Positions 45,015-54,633 of a stretch of 64,000 nt of DNA are shown here, one piece after another. How positions within the stretch are numbered: the first letter of the stretch is position 1; every line of letters begins with the position of its first letter. The notes under the pieces are model-generated. The model was not told where the DNA came from, did no database searches, and worked only from the letters and a program-made list of their open reading frames with translations. The stretch is from Acidicapsa dinghuensis (GTDB taxonomy: Bacteria; Acidobacteriota; Terriglobia; Terriglobales; Acidobacteriaceae), in contig NZ_JAGSYH010000002.1 of NCBI RefSeq assembly GCF_025685685.1, positions 668,768 through 732,767 on the forward strand, read 5' to 3'. The position numbers and the translations under genes were made by a program.

Positions 45015-45992
45015 ATGGCAAGCTCGGTGGGTCCGATTGGCGATAACGCGGCTGCGGAGGAAAACGTTGTCATTTGCTCTGGCGGCTGTTCCGTCACCCT
45101 ACTCCCCGCATTCGGCGGCAAGATCAGCTCTATAGAAGTAGACGGGCAGGAACTACTGCAGACTCCGCTGAACCCTTACAGCGCGCGCGGTCCTGAGACG
45201 GGCTTTGAGGAGAGTGACGCGGGTGGCTGGGATGAATGCGTCCCTACAGTTGCGGCGTGCAGGGTCGAGTATCCGGACGGGGAACTGCATGCTCCAGATC
45301 ACGGTGATTTGTGGGGTATTCCGTGGCAGGTGCTTGAATCTGCAGCAGACTCGGCGACATTGCGCGCGCGCTGCACCTCGTTACCGCTGGAGCTAACCCG
45401 GTCATCGATTCTGACAGAAACCGATTCTGGATGGACGCTGCACTTGCTCTACACACTCGTGAATACCGGCAACGCGCGCGTGCCGTGGCTCTGGTCTGCG
45501 CATCCACTGTTTGCCGTTGACCCCGGAGACCGCGTGATCTTGCCAGAGGACGTTGCATCGGTGCGTGTCGAAGGTTCAATGGACGGGAAGCTGCGCGCAG
45601 GCCAGCAGATCTTATGGCCAGTGGCGGAGCAGACAGATGGCTCTCCAAGAGATTTGAGCGTAGCGCTCGATCCTGAAGCGAAAACAGGAGACAAGCTCTT
45701 CGCAGGACCGCTGCAGGATGGCTGGTGTGTCCTGGATCGCCGGCAATCAGGTCTTCGCCTGACGATGAGCTTTGAGAGTGCGATTACTCCGTGGCTTGGG
45801 CTTTGGCTTTGTTACGGAGGATGGCCAGAGCGGCCTGGGGCAAAACAAATATGTGTTGCCATCGAACCTACTACTGCTTCAACCGATTTGCTGGCCGCTG
45901 CCGGTGAATCGACGCGATGGCTGAGCCCCGGAGTCTCGGTTACGTGGCCTCTGGAGTTATGCATCGATCGAGTGACGAGGGAGACAGTCTAG
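45015..45992 (+). CDS. Galactose mutarotase-like protein (aldose 1-epimerase fold)
   Basis: 325 residues with the beta-sandwich features of GalM-like proteins: TLLPAFGGKISSIEVDGQEL near the start, DHGDLWG (His), WSAHPLFAVDPG and CVAIEPTTAS (catalytic Glu). It interconverts alpha and beta anomers of aldoses. Next to galK, galactose is the likely sugar, but divergence from classic GalM leaves room for another hexose. Confidence 0.82.
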   Translation: MASSVGPIGDNAAAEENVVICSGGCSVTLLPAFGGKISSIEVDGQELLQTPLNPYSARGPETGFEESDAGGWDECVPTVAACRVEYPDGELHAPDHGDLWGIPWQVLESAADSATLRARCTSLPLELTRSSILTETDSGWTLHLLYTLVNTGNARVPWLWSAHPLFAVDPGDRVILPEDVASVRVEGSMDGKLRAGQQILWPVAEQTDGSPRDLSVALDPEAKTGDKLFAGPLQDGWCVLDRRQSGLRLTMSFESAITPWLGLWLCYGGWPERPGAKQICVAIEPTTASTDLLAAAGESTRWLSPGVSVTWPLELCIDRVTRETV

Positions 45993-46030
45993 GATAATTA
46001 CAACTTTCTCTTCTCCAAAACCAAGAGCGG

Positions 46031-46040
46031 AAAACGTTTT
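46031..46040. promoter_or_regulatory. Candidate LacI-type operator before galK
   Basis: AAAACGTTTT is a perfect 10-bp palindrome centred on CG, 24 bases before the galK ATG. The central CG resembles LacI/GalR operators and the site before the GH43-like gene at 28386. The short length makes chance occurrence possible. Confidence 0.3.
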
Positions 46041-46063
46041 AACCCTTTGAGGAACAAAATGCG

Positions 46064-47218
46064 ATGAAGGACCCTGCCGCAGTTCGCACGTTGCACGAAA
46101 CGAAATATGGATCTGGAGCAAAGGTCTTTGTCGCTCCCGGACGCGTGAATCTAATCGGCGAACATACCGATTATGCGGAAGGGTTTGTAATGCCGGCCGC
46201 CATCGATTTTGCAACTGTAGCGGCCATCACGTCACGTAACGACAGCAAGATCGTGATTTACTCCGAAAACTTCCACGAAGAGCGGGTATTCGATGCCGAA
46301 TCGCTGCCTGCCACGAATACGGGCCACTGGAGTGATTATCCGCTAGGCGTGATGGTGTTGTTGCGCAGCGAAGGATTCACGGTGCCACCGTTGAGCATCA
46401 CGTTCTGGGGCGATGTGCCGGTAGCATCAGGATTGAGTAGTTCGGCCTCTGTTGAAGTAGCAACCGCGTCGGCGATCCTTGGCCTCACCGGCGAAACGCT
46501 TCCGGGCCCGAAGCTCGCGCGATTGTGCCAGCGCTCAGAGAACGAATTCGTCGGCGCGAACTGCGGCATCATGGACCAGTTCATCTCAGCAATGGGCGAG
46601 AAGGATCATGCGCTGATGCTGGATTGCCGTGACCTGAGCTACCTGCTGGCGCCGATTCCACATGACATCGACCTTGTGATCGCCAACACCATGGTCAAGC
46701 ATTCCGTAGCAGGCGAGGGGTATACAAGCCGAAGAGCGCAGGTAGAGGAAGCCTGCCGCATTCTTGCAACACATCGGCCTGAAATCAAATTCCTGCGTGA
46801 CGCAACGATGGCCGATATGGATGCGTGGGGACATGAGATTCCACCGGTCTCATTTAAGCGCGCACGCCACGTCATCACGGAAAACGAGCGCACCGTCGCA
46901 GCCGCCAATGCGTTGATAAGCGGCGACATGAAGACGCTTGGCCGTCTGATGCACGAGGCACACGTAAGCTACAGCAAGGACTTTGAGGCAAGCTGTCCGG
47001 AAGCCGACATTATGGTTGATCTCGCGCAGGATCTGCCGGGGCTTATGGGCGCACGACTCACGGGCGGCGGTTTTGGCGGATGCACCATCAATCTGGTAGA
47101 TAAGGCTCATTCAAAAGCCTTTGCACAGGCGTTGAAGTCCCATTACAAGAACGCGACAGGGATCGATCCTGAAATCCACATCTGTCACGCGTCACGCGGA
47201 GCGCATCCAATCGATTAA
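46064..47218 (+). CDS. galK: Galactokinase
   Basis: 384 residues, the expected size. The GHMP kinase motifs are present: PGRVNLIGEHTDYAEGFVMP (galactokinase signature), GDVPVASGLSSSASVEVATA (ATP phosphate loop) and GARLTGGGFGGCTINLV. It phosphorylates galactose at C1 for the Leloir pathway. It follows the mutarotase by 70 bases and probably shares its transcript. No galT or galE is in the window. Confidence 0.97.
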   Translation: MKDPAAVRTLHETKYGSGAKVFVAPGRVNLIGEHTDYAEGFVMPAAIDFATVAAITSRNDSKIVIYSENFHEERVFDAESLPATNTGHWSDYPLGVMVLLRSEGFTVPPLSITFWGDVPVASGLSSSASVEVATASAILGLTGETLPGPKLARLCQRSENEFVGANCGIMDQFISAMGEKDHALMLDCRDLSYLLAPIPHDIDLVIANTMVKHSVAGEGYTSRRAQVEEACRILATHRPEIKFLRDATMADMDAWGHEIPPVSFKRARHVITENERTVAAANALISGDMKTLGRLMHEAHVSYSKDFEASCPEADIMVDLAQDLPGLMGARLTGGGFGGCTINLVDKAHSKAFAQALKSHYKNATGIDPEIHICHASRGAHPID

Positions 47219-47608
47219 CAGGGTCAGTTGTAGAGGGATCACTACTTTCTTTGCGAGTGTCAATGGGTAATGACAACTCACAAATCGCTCTGCAAAGAGG
47301 ATTTGTACTACTATTTCGCTCCCGATGCTGTTTCATCTCATTGGACGCGAGATGACTGCACCATTGTGGGATGTGCGTTTCTGAGTACTTCGGTTACGCT
47401 CCCTACAGTCAGCCATCCGGACAGAATTCGCTATTCCTGAATTTTGTGTCTTGCTAAAATCGTTTGAGCTACCCGCTCGAAAGCAAGGCTTTCGGCAAAA
47501 CCGGCCGATATTACAAAACAGGTCAGGAATTGAAGAACCAGGCCGGTTAGAGGTTGCGATTGTGTGGAAGGCAAGCTCTTCCACTCGCGATTCGGAGACA
47601 ACCACATC
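47219..47608. other. Intergenic region between galK and the phosphorylase gene
   Basis: 390 bases. AACCGGCC (near 47504) and GGCCGGTT (near 47543) could pair across about 35 bases, but the hairpin is weak. A partly LacI-like TAAAATCGTTTGA is noted near 47456. I see no gene or RNA. Confidence 0.45.
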
Positions 47609-49402
47609 ATGTCCAACTCCTCTTACAGCAATTTCTCCTCATCCTCATCTGCGCGCCAAATCTCATACGAACCGTACATGCAAAGCGGCATCGTTGCGTA
47701 TTTCTCGATGGAGATCGCCATCAATCCCAGCATGCCCACGTATTCAGGAGGCTTAGGGGTTCTGGCAGGTGACACGCTTCGTTCGGCAGCGGATCTTGGC
47801 GTTCCGCTGGTGGCCTTCACTCTGTTGCATCGCAAGGGTTACTTCCGCCAGCATCTGGATGCAAACGGAAAGCAATCGGAGGAAGCCCAGCCTTGGACAG
47901 TCGGCGACTTCTGCACCGAAGAAGCCCCGCGCGTAACCGTAAATATCGAAGATCGCATCGTCACGCTGCGCGCCTGGCGTTACGACATGGTAGGCCGGTC
48001 GGGGCATACGATTCAGATTTATCTGCTCGACTCCGACTTGCCCGAGAATACGAATTGGGACCGTAGCCTGACCGATCATCTCTATGGCGGTGATTCGAAC
48101 TATCGCCTGCAACAGGAGATTATTCTCGGCATGGGTGGTGTACGCATGCTCAATGCGCTGGGCCATCGTGTAAACGTCTACCACATGAACGAAGGCCACG
48201 CCGCGTTGCTCACGCTTGCGCTGCTGGAAGCCCAGATGGGTGGCGGCCCGGCAAACAAAATCACAGAGCAGGACGTGAACATCGTGCGGCAGAAGTGTGT
48301 GTTTACAACGCATACTCCAGTGCCCGCTGGTCACGACCGCTTCGGCAAAGATCAGGCGATCCGCGTTCTCGGCAGCGACCGCTTTGGGCGGCTCGAATTG
48401 CTGGGCTGCTGCCATGAAAACATGCTCAACATGACTTACGTTGCACTGCGCTTCTCGCGCTATGTGAATGGCGTCGCGCTGCAGCATGGGAATGTCTCGC
48501 GTGAGATGTTCCCCGATTACGTGATTGATGCCATCACGAATGGCGTGCATGCGCCGACCTGGATTTCTGCTCCGTTTCAGGATCTGTTTGACAAGGGCAT
48601 TGCTCACTGGCGGCGCGACAATCTATATCTGCGCAACACCATCGAGATTCCGACCAGCGAGGTGCTCGCTGCACACGCCCAGTCAAAGGAAACATTGCTT
48701 GCCGAGGTTGCATCGCGCACTGGACTGGTGCTGAACCCCAAGGTGTTGACGCTTGGCTTTGCACGACGTGCCGCAACATACAAGCGCGCCGATCTGCTCT
48801 TTACTGATCCGGAGCGTCTGTTGCAGATTGCGCAGGCTGCCGGTGGATTGCAGATCCTGTATGCAGGCAAGGCGCATCCGCAGGACGAGCCCGGCAAAGC
48901 GCTGATTCACAGCGTGATTGAGAAGGCGCAGAGGTACTCAGGCTCAGACCTGCGCGTTGTGTATCTCGAAAACTACGATTGGGAGCTTGGCGCGCTGCTC
49001 ACCGCGGGCGTGGACGTTTGGGTGAACACGCCGCGGAGGCCGTATGAGGCCAGCGGCACCAGCGGCATGAAGGCCGCGTTGAATGGCGTGCCGAGCCTTT
49101 CAATCCTGGATGGATGGTGGATTGAAGGCTGCCTGGAAGGCTACACCGGCTGGGCCATCGAAGATGGCGAAGACGATGCTGCTGAAGCGAACTCACTCTA
49201 CGAGAAGCTGGAAAACTCAATAGTCAAGCTCTATAACAAGTCGCCCGAAGCTTGGGGCGGCATTATGAAGACTACGATCGCCTACAACGGTTCGTTCTTT
49301 AACACCAATCGGATGGTCAAGCAGTACATTCGTAATGCTTACTATCCGGTGACGATGGTGGAAGAAGCGAACGTGGAGGAGCCTGCGGCTGTCGGCCGCT
49401 GA
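47609..49402 (+). CDS. glgP: Alpha-glucan (glycogen) phosphorylase, short form
   Basis: 597 residues from the ATG at 47609; the longer frame (47564) adds 15 residues without support. It belongs to GT35, in the shorter bacterial/archaeal group, compared with about 800 residues for E. coli GlgP. Seen are IAYFSMEIAINPSMPTYSGG-like start residues (SMEIAINPSMPTYSGGLGVL), HMNEGHAALL, FTTHTPVPAGHDRF, AITNGVH and the PLP site EASGTSGMKAALNG with Lys488. It releases glucose 1-phosphate from glycogen or maltodextrin using phosphate. It lies near galK, but no other glycogen gene is present. Confidence 0.92.
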   Translation: MSNSSYSNFSSSSSARQISYEPYMQSGIVAYFSMEIAINPSMPTYSGGLGVLAGDTLRSAADLGVPLVAFTLLHRKGYFRQHLDANGKQSEEAQPWTVGDFCTEEAPRVTVNIEDRIVTLRAWRYDMVGRSGHTIQIYLLDSDLPENTNWDRSLTDHLYGGDSNYRLQQEIILGMGGVRMLNALGHRVNVYHMNEGHAALLTLALLEAQMGGGPANKITEQDVNIVRQKCVFTTHTPVPAGHDRFGKDQAIRVLGSDRFGRLELLGCCHENMLNMTYVALRFSRYVNGVALQHGNVSREMFPDYVIDAITNGVHAPTWISAPFQDLFDKGIAHWRRDNLYLRNTIEIPTSEVLAAHAQSKETLLAEVASRTGLVLNPKVLTLGFARRAATYKRADLLFTDPERLLQIAQAAGGLQILYAGKAHPQDEPGKALIHSVIEKAQRYSGSDLRVVYLENYDWELGALLTAGVDVWVNTPRRPYEASGTSGMKAALNGVPSLSILDGWWIEGCLEGYTGWAIEDGEDDAAEANSLYEKLENSIVKLYNKSPEAWGGIMKTTIAYNGSFFNTNRMVKQYIRNAYYPVTMVEEANVEEPAAVGR

Positions 49403-49439
49403 TTACAGAACGACCCATCTGACAATTCACGATAAATAA

Positions 49440-49499
49440 CATGCGCATCTGCGCGAAATCTCTAGCGAGATTCTGCGACGATGCGCATGCTTATGTCTG
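49440..49499. terminator. Long inverted repeat between phosphorylase and nadC
   Basis: A perfect 10-bp outer arm (CATGCGCATC 49440-49449 with GATGCGCATG 49490-49499) encloses an inner AATCTC-TAGC-GAGATT hairpin. It overlaps the last codons of nadC and sits between two convergent genes, where a bidirectional terminator is expected. There is no T-tract, so the terminator call is tentative. Confidence 0.5.
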
Positions 49500-50397
49500 C
49501 GGCCTTTGCCGAGTGCGTAAGCGCACCTACAGAGATGAAATCAACACTCGCAAGCGCGTAGTCGCGGATGTTCTCAAGAACAATACCGCCTGAGGCTTCC
49601 GTCGGAATCCAGCGTTTGGGTTTCGCGCCCGGCTCCAGGGCTGCGCCTTCGGCTTCCGCCTCTGCCTGATGAATGCGCGCGACACACTTCTCTATCTGCG
49701 CAGGCGTCATGTTATCGAGCAGGATCGCTTCTGCTCCATTCGCCAGCGCCTCATCCAACTCCTGCATGGTGCGTACTTCAATCTGCACGCGCTGGCCGGG
49801 CTTGCGTCCTGCGAGTGCTTTCTGCAGCGTCTGCTTCACGCCGCCACCGAGGGCAATGTGGTTGTTCTTGATGAGAATGCCGTCGGAGAGATCGAGGCGG
49901 TGATTGGTGCCGCCGCCGCAGAGGACTGCGTATTTGTCCAGAGAGCGCAGGCCGGGCACCGTCTTGCGTGTATCGAGCACATGAGCCTTGGTACCGGCGA
50001 GAGCATCGGCATATTGGCGGGTGTTCGTTGCAATACCGCTGAGATGCTGCATGAGATTGAGAATGACGCGCTCGCAACTCAGCAACGCACGGGCATTGTG
50101 GCGAATGACAGCAAGGGTCTGGCCATTGCGTGCGCGCACGCCGTCGAAAATCTCAGGATGGCTGATCACCTCAAAGCGTGTCTGCGCCGAGGTACGTTTA
50201 TCGAGCTTGCTAAAGATCTCGAGAAAACGCGGAATGCAGCCGAGGCCACAGACGACCAGATCCTGGCGCGCGATCACCGTGGCGGTGGCGCGCAGATCGG
50301 GATCGATGATGAGATTCGTGGTCGCGTCGCTGGCGGCCTTGTCTTCGACAAGAGCCAGTTCGAGAAGAGCGTCGATACGGTGATTTTTCCAGTCCAC
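49462..50397 (-). CDS. nadC: Nicotinate-nucleotide pyrophosphorylase (carboxylating)
   Basis: 311 residues, slightly long for quinolinate phosphoribosyltransferase. Visible motifs are LALVEDKAASDATT, ERVILNLMQHLSGIAT, DTRKTVPGLRSLDKYAVLCG and IQIEVRTMQELDEALANGAE-like residues (VQIEVRTMQELDEALANG), then ILLDNM. It converts quinolinate and PRPP to nicotinate mononucleotide in NAD synthesis. A loop near residue 250 (AEAEAEGAALEPGAKPKRW) is an insertion. It is 5 bases downstream of the J-domain gene, so they are likely co-transcribed with valS. Confidence 0.95.
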   Translation of the reverse strand: MDWKNHRIDALLELALVEDKAASDATTNLIIDPDLRATATVIARQDLVVCGLGCIPRFLEIFSKLDKRTSAQTRFEVISHPEIFDGVRARNGQTLAVIRHNARALLSCERVILNLMQHLSGIATNTRQYADALAGTKAHVLDTRKTVPGLRSLDKYAVLCGGGTNHRLDLSDGILIKNNHIALGGGVKQTLQKALAGRKPGQRVQIEVRTMQELDEALANGAEAILLDNMTPAQIEKCVARIHQAEAEAEGAALEPGAKPKRWIPTEASGGIVLENIRDYALASVDFISVGALTHSAKAADISMRIVAESR

Positions 50398-50402
50398 GTT
50401 GT

Positions 50403-51236
50403 TTATCGAACCACCTTGGGGGTTGAGTTGACTAGTCCTGACTCTTCGCGTTGAAACTGCTGTTTCTTACGCACGAGATAGCGATAGATAGCAGACTTGG
50501 CCTCATCGGTGACAAGGCCGGTAAGAGAGCAGAAGTGAGTTCCGTCACCACGGTAGAGATCAAGTGAGAATCGCTCTGGAACACCATGGAAATGTTCCGC
50601 GAGCGTGCTGACGATTCGCTCGCCAAGCTTATCCCAAAAACCACGTTTGGTATCTGATTCGCGATTGAGCAACTCAACCTGGCCAAAGTCTTCGTAACGC
50701 AGAAGTGCGACTTTGCCAAGTGAGTCTTTGAAAATGGCACCGTGCGAGGCAAGGAGAAAGAATCGGCGGAAGCTGCCGTCATATGCCAGATCGAAAATGG
50801 CATTTGGGTAATCGAAGAAACTCAGATGCTGGCTTACGACAGCGTCGGCTGATGGCGGGAGATCAGGTGGAACAAAACAGTTGGAAATGTTGGCGAAGAG
50901 CACCGAAGGCGCGATGGAGTTCCATTGGATACTCGGATTCGGCGCAGCTTCAGTTGCTTGCTCCTCCACGCTTTCAACATCGGCTGTAGCATCGTCGATC
51001 TCGGGCTCGTCCTGAGTTTCAGGATTATGCTCTGCCAGTTCACGATAGGCTGATTGAGCCTGCTTAAAATGCTCCTCTGCCTCATGCATTTTGCCTGGTT
51101 CACTGGCAAAGCGGTCAGGGTGCCAGGCCATTGCAGCGCGACGATAAGCCTGATGAATTGCTCGACGGGAAGCAGGGAATTTCTTCAGGCCCAGTGTGGC
51201 TCCATGAATGCGGCATTGGACACACGAGCAGGACAT
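50403..51236 (-). CDS. J-domain protein
   Basis: 277 residues. The N-terminal J-domain has helix II YRRAAMAWHPDRFASEPGK with the HPD tripeptide at 39-41 that stimulates DnaK. Three Cys precede it (MSCSCVQC), possibly a zinc or redox site. The remainder has no DnaJ Gly/Phe or Cys-repeat regions and is not a full DnaJ; it contains beta-rich sequence (FRRFFLLASHGAIFKDSLGK). A specialised DnaK co-chaperone is inferred. It starts 3 bases after valS ends. Confidence 0.82.
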   Translation of the reverse strand: MSCSCVQCRIHGATLGLKKFPASRRAIHQAYRRAAMAWHPDRFASEPGKMHEAEEHFKQAQSAYRELAEHNPETQDEPEIDDATADVESVEEQATEAAPNPSIQWNSIAPSVLFANISNCFVPPDLPPSADAVVSQHLSFFDYPNAIFDLAYDGSFRRFFLLASHGAIFKDSLGKVALLRYEDFGQVELLNRESDTKRGFWDKLGERIVSTLAEHFHGVPERFSLDLYRGDGTHFCSLTGLVTDEAKSAIYRYLVRKKQQFQREESGLVNSTPKVVR

Positions 51237-51239
51237 TCC

Positions 51240-54113
51240 CTACGCTTCCGGAGGTAAAGATGAGAGCGCGGCGCGAGCTTTTTCGAGAAGCTGCCGGTTC
51301 TCTTCGTATTGCTTTTTGAGGCCTTCAACAATGTTGGCCGGGGCCTTGGCGAGAAAGCTTTCGTTACCTAACTGCTTTTCTGCGGAGGCGAGATTCTTTT
51401 CGAGCTTGGCGATGTCTTTGGTTAGGCGGTCGCGTTCGGCTGCTACGTCGATGGTGCGCTCGTAGAGCACTGCCAAGTCGAAGTCTGGCGTCGAACGTTT
51501 GGTAAGCGAAGGAGAGATCTCGTCAACGAAACGAATCTCGCTCACGCGAGCAAGACGCTCAATGACGGCGCGATTTTCCTCTATCGTCGAGCTACTATCT
51601 GCACCAATACGCAACTCGATCGGCACTGTAGCCTTTTCTTCGACACCGCTTTCCTTGCGCAGCGCACGGACCTCGACAATGAGGTTTTGCAATTGCTCCA
51701 TAGCCCTATCCGCCTGTTCGTCGAAGTCCGGATCCTCGGAAACGGGGAAAGGCATAAGCGCGATGGATTTGACCGGAGGCCGGTCTTGATAATACGCATG
51801 CCAAAGTTCTTCGGTAAGAAAAGGCAGGAATGGAGAAAGTAAGCGAAGTGCCGATTCAAATACGGTAAGAAGAACCAGCAAAGCCAAAAGCTTTTCCGGT
51901 CCATCTGGTTTGACGGGATCAAGCGGGAGCTTGATGATCTCGAGATACCAATCGCAAAAATCACCCCAGAAAAACTGGTATACGACGGATGCCGCATCGT
52001 CGAAGCGATAGCTTTCAAGCGCAGCATTGACACCGGCTGAAGCGCGATGCAGACGGGAAAGGATCCATCGATGCTCTAACGGGGATTGGGACTCGCTGGA
52101 AGCAGGTGCTTCGGGATTGGCGGGATAGCCCAGGAGCACGGAGTTGTGCCGGTCTACCTTCGTCAAATCGAAGCGGTGAGACATCGCGCCACCAGTTTGT
52201 TCAAGGTAGCGATCACGGGTCATGAAGATGAATCGCGCGGCGTTCCAGATCTTGTTGGCGAAAGCGCGATAGCCTTCGGTTCTGGCTACGTTAAACGCGA
52301 TGTCGGTACCGGGTGAAGCCATCGAGGCCAGCGTGAAGCGCACGGCGTCGGTGCCGTACTGCTTAACGATCTCAATAGGATCGATAACGTTGCCTTTGGT
52401 CTTGGACATCTTCTCGCGGTTGGCGTCGCGCACCAGCGCGTGAATATAGACCTCGCGGAAGGGTACAGAGTCTTTCAGTGTCCGCTTCGATCCGTCGGCG
52501 AGCGGAACGTCCTGCGAGAACCAGCAATCGAGCATGACCATGCGCGCCACCCAGAAGAAGAGGATGTCGAAGCCGGTAACCAGCAGGCTTGTTGGGTAGA
52601 AGTTGTGAAAGTCCGCACTCGCAGTGCCGTCCGCGTCAGGCGCGAGGAATGGCCAGCCGAAAACGCTGACCGGCAGCAGGCCTGAAGAAAACCATGTATC
52701 GAGAACGTCGGTTTCCTGCGTGATCTCGGCGCTGCTGCAGTGTGTGCATGCGCTTGGATCGTGCGCGTCGCCGGGCTTGGGCACAGTAATCTGATGGCAG
52801 ACTGCGCAGTGCCATGCCGGAATGCGATGGCCCCACCAGAGCTGGCGGCTGATGCACCAGTCGCGAATGTTCGTCATCCAGTTGAGATAGGTTTTCTCAT
52901 ACATGGATGGCGTGAAGCGCATGGGCTGCTGGCCGTATTCATTAGCTTGCACAGCGGCAATGGCGAGCTCGGCCATCGAAACATCGCGGCCCTCGGGACG
53001 CTTGTTGACAGCGACGAACCATTGCGTCGAGAGGCGCGGCTCGATCACGTCCTTGCTGCGGTCGCAGCGGCCAACCGAGAGCTTGTGATCGTGAATGGCT
53101 CCTAGCAGCCCTTCGGCAGCGAGGTCATCGACGATGCGCTTGCGCGCTTCGTAGCGATCAAGGCCATCATACGGACTGCCCGGCAGCGCAATGCGCGCGC
53201 GGTCGTCCATGACGTTGATGGACGGAAGATTGTGGCGCTGGCCGAGCGCGAAGTCGTTGGGGTCGTGTGCTGGCGTGACCTTGACCGCGCCGGTGCCGAA
53301 GTCGCGGCTGACCCAGGTGTCAAGCACAATCGGAATCTCGCGGCCAGTTAGCGGCAGAATCAGCCGTTTGCCATGCAGATGCGTGTAGCGCTCGTCGTCT
53401 GGATGAATAGCCACAGCCACGTCGCCCAGCATGGTTTCGGGGCGTGTCGTTGCAATCGTGAGATATTCGCCATTCGAATGTACGACCGGATAGCGGATCT
53501 CCCACAGCTTGCCGAGCATTTCTTCGTGGACAACTTCGAGGTCGCTGACGGCGGTCTGGCAGCCGGGGCACCAGTTGACGACGTACGCGCCACGATAGAC
53601 CAGCCCCTCATGATAGAGGCGCGTGAAAGCTTCACGAACCGCAACCGACAGGCCTGCGTCCATGGTGAAGTATTCACGGCTCCAGTCGACCGAGGCGCCG
53701 AGACGCTTCATCTGGTCGAGGATGGCCTTGCCATACTGCTCGCGCCACTGCCAGACGCGTTTCTCGAAGGCCTCGCGGCCCAGTTGCTGGCGCGATGAGC
53801 CTTCGCTGGCAAGCTGCCGCTCAACCATCATCTGGGTGGCGATGCCGGCGTGGTCGGTGCCCGGAACCCAGAGGGCCTTTTCGCCGCGCATACGGTGCCA
53901 GCGGATGAGGATATCCATCTCCGTCTGGTTGAGCATGTGGCCCATGTGCAGGCGACCGGTGACGTTAGGCGGCGGCAGCAGGATAGTGAAGGCTTCCTGA
54001 CCGTCTTTCTCAGTCGGTGTATCGACGGCAAAGAGGTTTTCGCGGACCCAGTATTCGGCCCATTTATCTTCAATGGCGGTGGGGTCGTAGGCTTTGGGCA
54101 GGTCGTGAGGCAT
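51240..54113 (-). CDS. valS: Valyl-tRNA synthetase
   Basis: 957 residues, full length. The HIGH motif appears as HMGH (56-59) in PPPNVTGRLHMGHM, and KMSKTKGN is the KMSKS loop. The editing domain contains TTRPETMLGDVAVA, and the C-terminal coiled coil (ERDRLTKDIAKLEKNLASAE) contacts tRNA-Val. It charges tRNA-Val with valine and edits threonine. It heads the valS - J-domain - nadC set on the minus strand. Confidence 0.98.
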   Translation of the reverse strand: MPHDLPKAYDPTAIEDKWAEYWVRENLFAVDTPTEKDGQEAFTILLPPPNVTGRLHMGHMLNQTEMDILIRWHRMRGEKALWVPGTDHAGIATQMMVERQLASEGSSRQQLGREAFEKRVWQWREQYGKAILDQMKRLGASVDWSREYFTMDAGLSVAVREAFTRLYHEGLVYRGAYVVNWCPGCQTAVSDLEVVHEEMLGKLWEIRYPVVHSNGEYLTIATTRPETMLGDVAVAIHPDDERYTHLHGKRLILPLTGREIPIVLDTWVSRDFGTGAVKVTPAHDPNDFALGQRHNLPSINVMDDRARIALPGSPYDGLDRYEARKRIVDDLAAEGLLGAIHDHKLSVGRCDRSKDVIEPRLSTQWFVAVNKRPEGRDVSMAELAIAAVQANEYGQQPMRFTPSMYEKTYLNWMTNIRDWCISRQLWWGHRIPAWHCAVCHQITVPKPGDAHDPSACTHCSSAEITQETDVLDTWFSSGLLPVSVFGWPFLAPDADGTASADFHNFYPTSLLVTGFDILFFWVARMVMLDCWFSQDVPLADGSKRTLKDSVPFREVYIHALVRDANREKMSKTKGNVIDPIEIVKQYGTDAVRFTLASMASPGTDIAFNVARTEGYRAFANKIWNAARFIFMTRDRYLEQTGGAMSHRFDLTKVDRHNSVLLGYPANPEAPASSESQSPLEHRWILSRLHRASAGVNAALESYRFDDAASVVYQFFWGDFCDWYLEIIKLPLDPVKPDGPEKLLALLVLLTVFESALRLLSPFLPFLTEELWHAYYQDRPPVKSIALMPFPVSEDPDFDEQADRAMEQLQNLIVEVRALRKESGVEEKATVPIELRIGADSSSTIEENRAVIERLARVSEIRFVDEISPSLTKRSTPDFDLAVLYERTIDVAAERDRLTKDIAKLEKNLASAEKQLGNESFLAKAPANIVEGLKKQYEENRQLLEKARAALSSLPPEA

Positions 54114-54196
54114 GATCGTAAGGCGGCCACAGAGGTGTACGAAACGCAGGTATTTGCGCGCCGCAACGGGAGATTTTTCCGCTCAGGGCCAACTTT

Positions 54197-54520
54197 TCAC
54201 GATAGCACAGCAACATGTTCCAGATGAGCCGCGCCCCATACGGCGAGGGCATTCAATGCCGGCCGAAGGGTTTCTCCATAGGAGCTTAACCGGTACTCGG
54301 ACTGGAGCACTTTTTCGCCATAAACGCGCCGGGTAACTATATCGGCGCCCTCAAGCTGTCGGAGCTGTTCGGTCAGCACCTTGTGGCGGACACCTGGAAT
54401 GGCGCGCCGTAATTCACCAAATCGGCGAGGCCCATCCTTGAGCTCCCGCAGAATCAGAGGCTTCCATTTGCCACCAATGACGTCAATGGCGGATTTGACC
54501 GGGCAATCCTCGATACGCAT
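54197..54520 (-). CDS. HxlR-family transcriptional regulator
   Basis: 107 residues. The winged helix-turn-helix of the MarR/HxlR type is clear: IEDCPVKSAIDVIGGKWKPL then ILRELKDGPRRFGELRRAIP and KVLTEQLRQLEGADIVTR. Cys6 is in the place of the redox-sensing Cys of YodB/HypR, so it may respond to quinones or electrophiles. It is divergent from an oxidoreductase-monooxygenase pair that it probably controls through the palindrome between them. Confidence 0.92.
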   Translation of the reverse strand: MRIEDCPVKSAIDVIGGKWKPLILRELKDGPRRFGELRRAIPGVRHKVLTEQLRQLEGADIVTRRVYGEKVLQSEYRLSSYGETLRPALNALAVWGAAHLEHVAVLS

Positions 54521-54560
54521 GAACGTAGTTTAGCGCCCCGCGATTCACACCATCACCCGG

Positions 54561-54574
54561 GCACAAAATTGTGC
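54561..54574. promoter_or_regulatory. Palindrome in the HxlR/oxidoreductase divergent region
   Basis: GCACAA-AA-TTGTGC, a 14-bp near-palindrome midway between the divergent starts (54520 and 54634). It is a good candidate for the HxlR operator controlling both genes; the assignment is positional inference. Confidence 0.45.
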
Positions 54575-54633
54575 GTAATTGAGTGGTAAGCATGCCGCGC
54601 ACTATAGATGGGTTAGCAGTTTGGAGTGGGCTG

